Positions 46,482-53,960 of a DNA stretch of 54,022 nucleotides are shown here, one piece after another; the stretch's first letter is position 1; every line of letters begins with the position of its first letter. The DNA lies in the NCBI GenBank assembly GCA_016462445.1, contig JAEMTE010000006.1:1-54022 (forward strand), given 5' to 3'. The translations under genes and the position numbers were made by a program. The notes beneath the pieces are model-generated. The model was given only the letters and a program-made list of their open reading frames with translations, made no database searches and had not been told where the DNA came from. Source of the stretch: Candidatus Nanopelagicus sp. Its GTDB lineage: Bacteria > Actinomycetota > Actinomycetes > Nanopelagicales > Nanopelagicaceae.

Positions 46482-48743
46482 TTATTTAATACGTAAACTA
46501 TTTAGCACTACAAATAGCGATGATAAAGACATCGCAGCAGCAGCATACATTGGTGATAAATTGCCACTTGCTGCAACAGGAATACAAACTAAGTTATAAA
46601 AAAATGCCCAACCAAGATTAGATTTAATAGTTTTTACTGTCTTCTCTGAAATCGCAATTGCTTCAATGGCAGCAAGTAGTGATGGCCTAATTAAAGTAAT
46701 ATCCGCCGCTGCGATTGCAGTATCTGTGCCAGAGCCCATGGCAATACTTAAATCTGCCTGCGCAATTGCTGCTGCATCATTTATGCCATCGCCAATCATT
46801 AATACCCGCCCTTTTTCCTGCAGGAAGGTGATGAAGTTAAGTTTGTCCTCAGGCGTTGCTGATGCAAATATATGATCAATTGGAATACCAGCCTGGATAC
46901 CCATTGAGATTGCAGCAATCTCTGCATCCCCTGTTACTAACCAGGTATTTAGACCAGTTGCCTGCAAAGATGAGACAGCAGCCTTACCCTCTGGTTTGAT
47001 CTCATCACCAACCTCAAAAACTCCATAAGCTAATCCATCAAGGGCCAGTACTGAGACTGAGTTGCCTCGTCGCTTTCCATCCTCAATGGCAGTAAGTAAT
47101 TTGGGTGAGAATTCAGTTGTGCTTCGGGCAATTGAAATTGGTGAGCCAATTAATACCGCTTTACTGCCAGCAGGTGATTGCACCCGCGCTGCAACACCAA
47201 CTCCAGGAGTTTGCTCAAACTCACTTACTGGGAATATTGCCACTCCTTGCTTAGCAAGTGATTTAGATATTGCAGTTGCAATTGGATGTGAATCCATACA
47301 CTCAACACTTAAGATAAAACTTAACAAATCTGAGGCTGAAATTGCTGTGCTATCAGTAGTTAAAGGGTTATCAATTAATACCATCTCGAGTAATGACATT
47401 TGGCCAGTTGTAATAGTGCCGGTTTTATCAAAGACCACATCAGTGATTCCAATTGCCCGCTCAATTGCTTTAGGGGAGCGAATAACAATCCCTTTTTTTG
47501 CCGCCTTCCCAGAAGCCACCAGCAGCGCAATTGGTGTCGCTAATCCAAGGGCGCAAGGACAGGCAATTACTAATACTGAGACTGCAGTTGAAATTGCCTT
47601 AGCTAATTGATTATCTACTAGATACCAAGAGATAAATGTTGCCAGAGAGAGCAATAAGATAACTGGTACAAAAATTCTACTTACTCTATCTGCCAACTGT
47701 TGAGCAGGTGCTTTTTCAGATTGGGCTGTAAGTACCATTCTGGTAATTCGAGCTAACTCAGTATCTGCTCCGACCCGAGTTGCTTTAACCAAGAGATTTC
47801 CATTGTTATTGATAGAACCTGCGTACACAATATTATTTACCGATACTTCAATCGGTGTTACTTCGCCAGTTAAAAATGCATTATTTATTGTGCTAAATCC
47901 AGAGACAACTTGGCCGTCAGTTGCAATTTTATCTCCAGGCTTTACCACAAATAAATCGCCAATTAATAAGCGGTCAATTGAGATTACTTCAGAGCCATAT
48001 ATCCGCTTTACCTCAACCTCATTAACCGATAATTTAAATAGCTCGGTAAGTGCTGAACCTGCTTTTCGTTTTGCTTGATGCTCTAGGTATCTACCTAACA
48101 TCACAAAAAATATTACCGCCGATGATACTTCGGCATAAATTAGCGGCATCATATTATCTTTTGCAACATAGGTAGCTGCTGAATAGATACTCCAAGTAAG
48201 TGAGATAAGTGAGCCTAGTGAAACTAAGGTATCCATTGTTGGATGAAGCAGATTTTTAATTGCAGCTCGGTGAATTGGCCAAGCCAATATGAAAACTACC
48301 GGTATAGATAATGTTATTGCAAGCCAAGTACTTGCTGGCGCAGTTAGATCTGCTATTAATGAGGATGCAGCACTTGATGCTAAATACTTATCCAATCTTT
48401 CATGCATATCACCAATCATTGAAATAATAATTACTGGCGCTGTGAAAAGTAGTGTGAAAAATAATCTAATACCTAATTTATTTGATCGTTCAAATGACTC
48501 TCGCTCACCCCTAAAGGCGCTAGCTTGATAGCCGGCTGCAGTTACCGCCGCTATTAACTCATCCTCTGAGATATTTACTGGTGCAATTATGTGAGCAGAG
48601 CCCATGGCAAGATTTACTGCAGCTCTCACACCAGGTAATTTATGCAGTGAGCGCTCAATTGTGCTAACACAAGATGAGCAAGTCATACCAGTAAGGTTTA
48701 AATCGACCTGTCGAGTTTTATTCTGCTCCATTGTTGAACTCAT
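46482..48743 (-). CDS. copA: copper-exporting P-type ATPase CopA
   Basis: A 753-residue P1B-type ATPase. One N-terminal heavy-metal domain carries GMTCSSC (about residues 19-25), eight membrane helices follow, with the transport motif CPCALGLATP, phosphorylation motif DKTGTITTGQ, the conserved HP pair in SHPIA and hinge GDGINDAAAIAQADLSIAMGSG. The CPC motif and the single HMA domain indicate Cu(I) export. No copper regulator or chaperone lies beside it. It is followed downstream by the initiator tRNA on the opposite strand. Confidence 0.95.
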   Translation of the reverse strand: MSSTMEQNKTRQVDLNLTGMTCSSCVSTIERSLHKLPGVRAAVNLAMGSAHIIAPVNISEDELIAAVTAAGYQASAFRGERESFERSNKLGIRLFFTLLFTAPVIIISMIGDMHERLDKYLASSAASSLIADLTAPASTWLAITLSIPVVFILAWPIHRAAIKNLLHPTMDTLVSLGSLISLTWSIYSAATYVAKDNMMPLIYAEVSSAVIFFVMLGRYLEHQAKRKAGSALTELFKLSVNEVEVKRIYGSEVISIDRLLIGDLFVVKPGDKIATDGQVVSGFSTINNAFLTGEVTPIEVSVNNIVYAGSINNNGNLLVKATRVGADTELARITRMVLTAQSEKAPAQQLADRVSRIFVPVILLLSLATFISWYLVDNQLAKAISTAVSVLVIACPCALGLATPIALLVASGKAAKKGIVIRSPKAIERAIGITDVVFDKTGTITTGQMSLLEMVLIDNPLTTDSTAISASDLLSFILSVECMDSHPIATAISKSLAKQGVAIFPVSEFEQTPGVGVAARVQSPAGSKAVLIGSPISIARSTTEFSPKLLTAIEDGKRRGNSVSVLALDGLAYGVFEVGDEIKPEGKAAVSSLQATGLNTWLVTGDAEIAAISMGIQAGIPIDHIFASATPEDKLNFITFLQEKGRVLMIGDGINDAAAIAQADLSIAMGSGTDTAIAAADITLIRPSLLAAIEAIAISEKTVKTIKSNLGWAFFYNLVCIPVAASGNLSPMYAAAAMSLSSLFVVLNSLRIK

Positions 48744-48767
48744 AGCCAGAGATTACTCTTTCTTTAC

Positions 48768-49820
48768 TTATTCGGCTGACAGAACCCTGCGCAGACTCTC
48801 TAACCTAGCTAGATTTTGGTTAGTAAATCCTGGCCATTCATTTAAAGCACAATCTTTCTCATGGTGTGAGCAATTTTTTGGACAATGTTTAATCGCATCG
48901 GCAAACTCGGAAAAGGCGGAGATAACTCTTGAGGGTTGAACATGAGCAATACCAAAGGAGCGAACCCCGGGAGTATCAATAATCCAACCAAAATTCTCAC
49001 CTCCAAATGTTGATGATAGCGGCAAGGCAATTGCACTTGAGGATGTATGTCGGCCCCTACCAGTCACCTCATTAACATCACCAGTAGCACGATGTGTTAC
49101 TTGTTGATCAATACCAGATACCCGATTTTGTGAGCTGGCAAGTAAGTTATTTACTAAGGTTGATTTACCAACACCAGAGTGGCCAAGTAGCACTGTTATT
49201 TTCTTGGCAAGGCCTTGCTGTAACTTCGTTAAATCAGAGGAGCGGTCAATCTTATAAACTGGGATATCTAGATCCTTATAGGTCTCCAAAAATTTGTCAC
49301 CACTGCCTAAATCTTGCTTTGTCATAATTATTATTGGTGTAATACCTTGGTCATAAGCAACAACTAGCGCCCGATCAACAAAGCCCTCTCTCGGTTCAGG
49401 GTTTGCAGTAGAAATTACAATCGCTAGTTGATCAACATTTGCCACAATTACCCGTTCATCATTTACATGATCATCAATACTTCTAGTTAAGGAGTTTTTT
49501 CGAGTCATTACTGTTACTACTCGAGCTAGCGAACCAGCTGCACCAGATAGATCACCTACCACTGATACTTGATCACCTACTACAACTGATTTTTTGCCAA
49601 GCTCTCGCGCTTTCATTGCAGTAATAATTAATTGGCCATTATCAGTTTGGATTAAACACTGCACTCGGCCACGGTCAACCTCAGTAATAATTGCCGTTTG
49701 CGCCTTTGAATAATCTGGGCGATCTTTTGTTCGCGGTCTTGTTTTATTACTTGCCCCAAATTGTCGAGATTTATTTACTCTTACATCATCCTCATCCCAA
49801 TTTTTAGTTGATCTAACCAT
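48768..49820 (-). CDS. rsgA: ribosome small-subunit-dependent GTPase RsgA
   Basis: A 350-residue circularly permuted GTPase that checks late 30S maturation. The basic N-terminus and OB-fold (about 40-110) come first, then the G4 motif MTKQDLG before G1 GHSGVGKST and G3 DTPGVRSFG, which is the permuted order. The zinc-binding tail HCPKNCSHHEKDC is at about 320-335. I place the start at ATG 49820, overlapping the aroA 3' end by eight bases; the longer frame to 49889 lies inside aroA and looks fortuitous. rsgA after aroA is the actinobacterial order. Confidence 0.95.
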   Translation of the reverse strand: MVRSTKNWDEDDVRVNKSRQFGASNKTRPRTKDRPDYSKAQTAIITEVDRGRVQCLIQTDNGQLIITAMKARELGKKSVVVGDQVSVVGDLSGAAGSLARVVTVMTRKNSLTRSIDDHVNDERVIVANVDQLAIVISTANPEPREGFVDRALVVAYDQGITPIIIMTKQDLGSGDKFLETYKDLDIPVYKIDRSSDLTKLQQGLAKKITVLLGHSGVGKSTLVNNLLASSQNRVSGIDQQVTHRATGDVNEVTGRGRHTSSSAIALPLSSTFGGENFGWIIDTPGVRSFGIAHVQPSRVISAFSEFADAIKHCPKNCSHHEKDCALNEWPGFTNQNLARLESLRRVLSAE

Positions 49821-51117
49821 CAAGCATTCCTTGCCACATACCTGGAAAGTCGGATAAAGTCTTTTTAGTTGTTTCAATATTTTCAACAATTACGCCATCA
49901 ACTGCTAACCCAATAATGGCGCCAGCAGTTGCCATTCGATGATCCTCATAACTTCTAAATATCTGAGAAGCTTTGAGTTGAGCTGGTTTAATCAGTAATT
50001 CACCTGGGCCTTCAGTAACTAAGCCACCAAGATTGTTTATCTCAGATGCAAGTGCTGCAAGACGATCTGTTTCATGCAGGCGAAGATGGGCAATCCCGCG
50101 AAGTGTTGATGGTGAATCTGCTAATGCTGCAACTGCAGCAATTGATGGGGTTAATTCGCCAACATCATGTAGATCAATATCGATACCAAATATTTTTCCG
50201 CTGCCTGAAATTTTTAAGCCATAATCACCTTGGTCGATCTTTGCTCCCATTTTTGTAAAGATACTTCGCAATTGATCACCTGGCTGCTTTGTTGATTTAG
50301 GCCAATCTTTTATCTCAACACTGCCGCCACAAATCATGGCAGCGGCCATAAATGGCGCTGCATTTGAAAGATCAGGTTCAATTGTTAAATCTTGTCCCAC
50401 CAATTTACCTGGCTTAACACTCCAACTATTATCCCCAACCTCAACTTGGCCACCAAAGCTTTGTAACATTTGAATTGTCATTTCAATATGAGGCATAGAG
50501 GGAAGTGAAGCACCAGTATGTTTGATGGTAATTCCCCCCTCAGTTGCCGGCCCTAGTAATAACAGCGCTGAGACAAATTGACTCGACGCGCTGGCATCAA
50601 TCTCAACTACGCCACCTTTTATCTTTCCAGCACCATTAATTGTTAACGGTAATTTGTATTTATTTCCATGCTCAATTGATACTCCAAGTTGTTCTAATGC
50701 ATTAATTACCGGTGCAAGTGGGCGCTCATGTGATCGCGCATCACCATCGAAATGAATTAAGCCGGTAGCAAGAGATGCAATTGGTGGCAAAAAACGCATA
50801 ACTGTTCCAGCATTACCAACCTCTATATGAGCTGGGCCGATTAATTTATGTGGTGTAATTTTGTAATCAAAGCCAGCCGGGGTTTTAATCTCCTCAATTT
50901 CACAGCCTAGAGTGCGTAATCCCTTAACCATTAGGTCCGTATCTCTAGAGGAGAGAGGTTTACGTAATATTGATGGCGTCGATGCGATTGCAGCAAGAAT
51001 TAAGGCGCGATTAGTTGCTGACTTTGATCCAGGGATACTTATCGATGCATTGATTGGTTTAGCAGCAGCACCAGTTAGACCGCCACGAAATGGTGCACGC
51101 CAATTTGTCATATGCAC
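49813..51117 (-). CDS. aroA: 3-phosphoshikimate 1-carboxyvinyltransferase (EPSP synthase)
   Basis: A 434-residue AroA that joins PEP and shikimate 3-phosphate in the shikimate pathway. Signatures: PGSKSATNRALILAAIA near the N-terminus, NAGTVMRFLPPIA (PEP-binding), DGDARSHERPLAPVINAL, and the C-terminal LRLHETDRLAAL and SYEDHRMATAGAIIG. Start GTG 51117 is favoured by GGAAGG seven bases before; an ATG lies two codons on. rsgA is coupled at its 3' end. Confidence 0.97.
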   Translation of the reverse strand: MHMTNWRAPFRGGLTGAAAKPINASISIPGSKSATNRALILAAIASTPSILRKPLSSRDTDLMVKGLRTLGCEIEEIKTPAGFDYKITPHKLIGPAHIEVGNAGTVMRFLPPIASLATGLIHFDGDARSHERPLAPVINALEQLGVSIEHGNKYKLPLTINGAGKIKGGVVEIDASASSQFVSALLLLGPATEGGITIKHTGASLPSMPHIEMTIQMLQSFGGQVEVGDNSWSVKPGKLVGQDLTIEPDLSNAAPFMAAAMICGGSVEIKDWPKSTKQPGDQLRSIFTKMGAKIDQGDYGLKISGSGKIFGIDIDLHDVGELTPSIAAVAALADSPSTLRGIAHLRLHETDRLAALASEINNLGGLVTEGPGELLIKPAQLKASQIFRSYEDHRMATAGAIIGLAVDGVIVENIETTKKTLSDFPGMWQGMLDG

Positions 51118-51185
51118 CAGTCTACCTTCCGCCCTCTTTCTCAGTTCAGGCTTTTAAGCCTGGTTTAAGCAAGCAATAACCGGGG

Positions 51186-51211
51186 GGAATAAAGCAGTGC
51201 TTGAGCAGGTT
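51186..51211 (+). promoter_or_regulatory. SigR autoregulatory promoter
   Basis: GGAAT (51186-51190, behind a G-run) and GTT (51209-51211) are 18 bases apart, the SigR/SigH consensus. The GTT ends eight bases before the ATG of sigR (51220), so the mRNA would begin at or next to the start codon. It indicates that sigR-rsrA is driven by its own product, as known for Streptomyces sigR and mycobacterial sigH, and that this mRNA is leaderless. Confidence 0.7.
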
Positions 51212-51219
51212 TTAGATCT

Positions 51220-51930
51220 ATGAATGCTTTGCGTCAAAATGTTGAACGCAATAAAAAATTCATACCCATCTCTAAAACCCCATTCGAGGTAGCCTTGGCC
51301 CAAATGAGTAATGAAGATCTACTGCCAGCAGTAGTTGACCGAGAAAAAGAAACCTTAGCTGAGCGAAAAGTTAGGTTTGAAAGAGATGCTTTAGTTTTTA
51401 CATCTCAACTTTATGGTGCTGCCCTTCGTTATACAAAAAAACCGCATGATGCGCAGGATTTGGTGCAAGATACATATGCAAAGGCATTTACAAGTTTTCA
51501 TCAATTTGAACCTGGTACAAATTTAAAAGCTTGGCTCTATCGAATTCTCACCACTACATTCATAAATAATTATCGTAAAGATCAACGCCGGCCACAAATA
51601 TCAGCGGGTGAGGTTGAGGATTGGCAGATTGCGGATGCCTCCTCCCATACAAGTGATCAAGGAAAATCTGCAGAGGATGAAGTATTAGAAAATATTGCTG
51701 ATAAAGATGTTAAAGAGGCGTTAGCTGCTATGCCAGAGGAGTTTCGAATGGCAGTTTATTTATCTGATGTTGAAGGTTTTTCTTATAAGGAGATTGCTGA
51801 AATTACTGGTGTGCCAACTGGCACAGTTATGTCACGTCTGCATAGAGGGCGTAAATTATTAAGAGCATCCCTTGCCGAGTACGCAAAGGATCGTGGATAC
51901 GGGAAAAATAAAGTAGGTGATCAATCATGA
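51220..51930 (+). CDS. sigR: ECF-type RNA polymerase sigma factor SigR/SigH
   Basis: A 236-residue group IV sigma factor controlling thiol-oxidative stress. The sigma-2 part spans about residues 55-125 ([24 protein letters not shown] and [19 protein letters not shown]) and sigma-4 about 165-220 ([46 protein letters not shown]). The 55-residue N-terminal extension resembles the long SigR forms. It overlaps its anti-sigma gene by four bases, and lies near aroA and rsgA as sigH does in mycobacteria. Confidence 0.95.
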   Translation: MNALRQNVERNKKFIPISKTPFEVALAQMSNEDLLPAVVDREKETLAERKVRFERDALVFTSQLYGAALRYTKKPHDAQDLVQDTYAKAFTSFHQFEPGTNLKAWLYRILTTTFINNYRKDQRRPQISAGEVEDWQIADASSHTSDQGKSAEDEVLENIADKDVKEALAAMPEEFRMAVYLSDVEGFSYKEIAEITGVPTGTVMSRLHRGRKLLRASLAEYAKDRGYGKNKVGDQS

Positions 51931-52328
51931 GTTGTGGAGATCACCACATAATGCCTTGCGATCAGGTGCTACCAAATATTGTGCTTTATATTGATCATGA
52001 AATATTTGATGACGATCAATTAAATCTAGTAGAGGTTCACTTTGGTGAGTGTGCGCCGTGTCGAGGACAAATGGAGCAAGAGAACACCGCACTTGCGCTA
52101 ATGAGAAATCTTTTATGCAATGCATTAAATGAGGCAGCTCCACAGGAACTAAACCATCGAATTAATCAACAAACTGCTGAGCTCTACAATCAAATGATTC
52201 AGCAGGAGGGCTCAGAAAGATTAAGTGAGATTACCTATACCCAAACCACCTATACGGAAATTACCTCTGAAGGTGCGACTCAAATTGAAATAACTAGCGA
52301 AATTCGCAGGGAGTTCCCTAAAGAGTAA
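51927..52328 (+). CDS. rsrA: RsrA/RshA-like zinc anti-sigma factor
   Basis: A 133-residue ZAS-family anti-sigma factor. The zinc motif is HFGECAPC (about residues 33-40), i.e. His-x3-Cys-x2-Cys, with extra Cys near the N-terminus (MSCG and MPCDQ), matching the redox-sensing Cys set of RsrA. Oxidation of the Cys would release zinc and free SigR. It begins with ATG overlapping the sigR stop. The C-terminal 60 residues are longer than in RsrA and rich in Thr/Glu, unexplained. Confidence 0.93.
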   Translation: MSCGDHHIMPCDQVLPNIVLYIDHEIFDDDQLNLVEVHFGECAPCRGQMEQENTALALMRNLLCNALNEAAPQELNHRINQQTAELYNQMIQQEGSERLSEITYTQTTYTEITSEGATQIEITSEIRREFPKE

Positions 52329-52332
52329 TTAA

Positions 52333-52806
52333 ATGATCACTAATCTTGTGATTATGAAAGCAGAGCAAGTAATTGGTGTAATTGGCATGTCAGCCATGAC
52401 GATTCGCCCAGGGGACACATCTGTTGCGCAAGGGGTTAATGACCTACCAGTTGTTGGATCTAATCAGCTGTTGTCATTGATTGAGAGTGCTTGTAGCACA
52501 GCAATAATTGAATTTTTAGATTTTGGTGAAACTACAATTACCACAAATTCTCAAATGGAAATATCTGGAGCTATTGGAATTGGCTTTGAAATTCACGCCA
52601 CTGCTAGGTGCTTAGGATTAGATGACAACTTACTTAAGTTTGAGGTTGAAGTTCACCAAAGTGCCAGATTAATTGCAAAAGGATTAATAACTAGAAAATT
52701 TGTTGAGCGAGTCTCATTTATGGCCAGGGTTGCGGCTGAAACTATGGTTGCAGAAAAAGGAATTCCTATTAAAGAAAATAAAATCGCTAGCAGCTTAAAT
52801 TTCTAA
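52333..52806 (+). CDS. hotdog-fold thioesterase (FlK-like)
   Basis: A 157-residue (or shorter, from ATG 52354) single hotdog domain. The pattern IRPGDTSVAQGVNDLPVVGSNQLLSLIESACSTA followed by TTITTNSQMEISGAIGIGFEIHATARC and FEVEVHQSARLIAKGLITRKFV resembles the fluoroacetyl-CoA thioesterase (FlK-type) group, which hydrolyses acyl-CoAs. The catalytic Thr/Glu/His triad can be proposed (Ser/Thr near 43, Glu near 50, His near 84). It starts four bases after rsrA, so it belongs to the sigR-rsrA operon. Substrate unknown. Confidence 0.72.
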   Translation: MITNLVIMKAEQVIGVIGMSAMTIRPGDTSVAQGVNDLPVVGSNQLLSLIESACSTAIIEFLDFGETTITTNSQMEISGAIGIGFEIHATARCLGLDDNLLKFEVEVHQSARLIAKGLITRKFVERVSFMARVAAETMVAEKGIPIKENKIASSLNF

Positions 52807-52837
52807 GCCACTAGCGATTTAAGTTTAATTATTTTTT
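52781..52837. terminator. terminator between the thioesterase and sodN genes
   Basis: AAATCGCTAG (52781-52790) and CTAGCGATTT (52811-52820) form a perfect 10-pair stem around a 20-base loop; a run of T follows at about 52831-52836. The stem includes the last codons of the thioesterase gene and ends just before the sodN stop, so the convergent genes share it. Confidence 0.7.
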
Positions 52838-53236
52838 AGTTGCCCAAAAAATCTCAGCAATTTCATCGATCTTGCCAATCAATTTTTCTGCAACTGCGAC
52901 ATCATTTGTTCCCTTACTGCCACCAGCACCGGCAAGTTTGGTTGCCTCATTAAATAGTGTGTGCAGATGTGGGTATGCTTCAAAATGATTTGGCTTAAAG
53001 TAATCTGTCCATAAGACCCAAAGGTGATGTTTGACCAACTCAGATCTCTCCTCTTTGATTGCAACCGCACGTGATTTAAAATCAGCATCACTACTAGCTG
53101 CATACTTCTCCATACAAGCTTTAACAGATTGAGCCTCAATTTTGGCTTGGGCTGGATCATAAACACCACATGGTAAATCACAGTGTGCAAAGACTGTTTG
53201 CTTAGGTGTAAATCTTGCTATTAATGAATTTATCAT
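52829..53236 (-). CDS. sodN: nickel-containing superoxide dismutase
   Basis: A 135-residue Ni-SOD precursor. The leader MINSLIARFTPKQTVFA precedes the mature N-terminus HCDLPCGVY, the nickel hook with His1, Cys2 and Cys6. The rest is the four-helix bundle (AKIEAQSVKACMEKYA, HHLWVLWTDYFKPNHFEAYPHLHTLF). It disproportionates superoxide and is active only after the leader is cut by SodX. Divergent from sodX, with a good SD (AAGGAGAG). Ni-SOD replaces Fe/Mn-SOD in many streamlined Actinobacteria and cyanobacteria. Confidence 0.97.
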   Translation of the reverse strand: MINSLIARFTPKQTVFAHCDLPCGVYDPAQAKIEAQSVKACMEKYAASSDADFKSRAVAIKEERSELVKHHLWVLWTDYFKPNHFEAYPHLHTLFNEATKLAGAGGSKGTNDVAVAEKLIGKIDEIAEIFWATKK

Positions 53237-53287
53237 TTCTCTCCTTAGTTGATTTAAATCTTATTTATAAGTGGCAGAATACTCCGC

Positions 53288-53605
53288 ATGTTCGGTTTTA
53301 GCACGGTTAAGGTTTCTGGTAGCTCAATGTCTCCTGCCTATAACCAAGGGGATTGGCTACTTGTGCGCGGCTTAAGTGGCAAAGAGCACACCCTAAAAAT
53401 TGGTTCGGTCTATCTAATCCAAGATCCTAATCGGCCAGGAGTTGCGTTACTAAAGCGGGTTAAAGAGAGTCGAATGGAGCATGGTGTTCTTAGGTATTGG
53501 GTGGAAGGAGATCTACTAGAGAGTGAGGATTCGCGAAAATGGGGATGGCTTGAGCGTGATAAGTTTTTAAAAAGAGTCATGCTTAGATATCGAAAAGGGG
53601 GGTAA
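53288..53605 (+). CDS. sodX: nickel-type superoxide dismutase maturation protease
   Basis: A 105-residue S24/S26 signal-peptidase-like protease that removes the SodN leader. The catalytic Ser is in VSGSSMSPAYNQGD (about residue 13) and the Lys in VALLKRVKESR (about residue 60). There is no clear membrane helix. It is divergent from sodN, the common arrangement, and is read from ATG 53288. An odd feature is that TTGAGCG occurs near its 3' end and again downstream. Confidence 0.93.
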   Translation: MFGFSTVKVSGSSMSPAYNQGDWLLVRGLSGKEHTLKIGSVYLIQDPNRPGVALLKRVKESRMEHGVLRYWVEGDLLESEDSRKWGWLERDKFLKRVMLRYRKGG

Positions 53606-53860
53606 AAACTTTTTTTACTCACGCTCAAAGGTTGAGCGTTTGAGCGCTAGCTGCAAGACAAAAGTAAAATTAAGTTATCTTTAAATCAACACCCAAGTTA
53701 TAAATCTATTGACATCTAATTACATAGGAGTAAGTTCATAAATTACACCAGCGGTGCCGCTGCCAGAACCGCTAGCTAATTTCTCTGTGCCAGAATTGAG
53801 TGCCGTTGGTGCTAGATTTATTTTGGTGATCAACCTTATTTATTAAGAGTATGTTGTAAC
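53606..53860. other. gene-poor stretch with hairpin and repeated TTGAGCG motif
   Basis: After sodX comes ACGCTCAA/TTGAGCGT (53621-53639), an eight-pair stem without a T-run on the forward side. TTGAGCG is repeated directly at 53632 and 53640, with another copy at about 53552 in sodX. A TTGACA (53709-53714) with no clear -10 partner follows. Between about 53720 and 53833 there is a 37-codon reverse reading frame. I see no long gene here and no tRNA. Confidence 0.4.
53720..53833 (-). CDS. possible small ORF or gene remnant on the reverse strand
   Basis: A 37-codon frame from a TTG start, ending GVIYELTPM before TAA, with an Ala/Gly/Ser-rich middle (LASGSGSGTAGV). It reads more like a protein C-terminus than random AT-rich sequence, but there is no SD and no known domain, and a stop lies two codons before the TTG. 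It may be the tail of a decayed gene or a chance frame. Low confidence. Confidence 0.25.
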   Translation of the reverse strand: MITKINLAPTALNSGTEKLASGSGSGTAGVIYELTPM

Positions 53861-53861
53861 T

Positions 53862-53955
53862 GAGGTAAGGGCCCGTTAATGGTCAACTGACATAACTAAA
53901 TGCCATTATCAACGACAGTCCTTACCTCCTTAGGTAATAATATTTTTCTTAGGAG
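53862..53955 (+). promoter_or_regulatory. riboswitch-like leader with exclusive stems and terminator
   Basis: GAGGTAAGG (53862-53870) pairs perfectly with CCTTACCTC (53920-53928), closing a domain of about 49 bases that contains an inner stem TAATGG/CCATTA (53877-53882 with 53903-53908). The 3' arm overlaps a second hairpin, TTACCT-CCTT-AGGTAA (53922-53937), followed by TTTTTCTT, which looks like a terminator. The two cannot form together. The gene starts at 53961 behind TTAGGAG. This is the layout of a transcription-attenuating leader. It matches no riboswitch class I can identify by eye. Confidence 0.5.
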
Positions 53956-53960
53956 TAATC

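Noticed and set aside
49821-49889. Longer rsgA start at 49889
   Set aside because: The extra 23 residues fall inside aroA, do not resemble RsgA and lack an SD; ATG 49820 with an eight-base overlap is the usual layout.
53621-53639. Terminator for sodX
   Set aside because: The stem is good but no T-run follows on the forward strand; the T-run lies before it.
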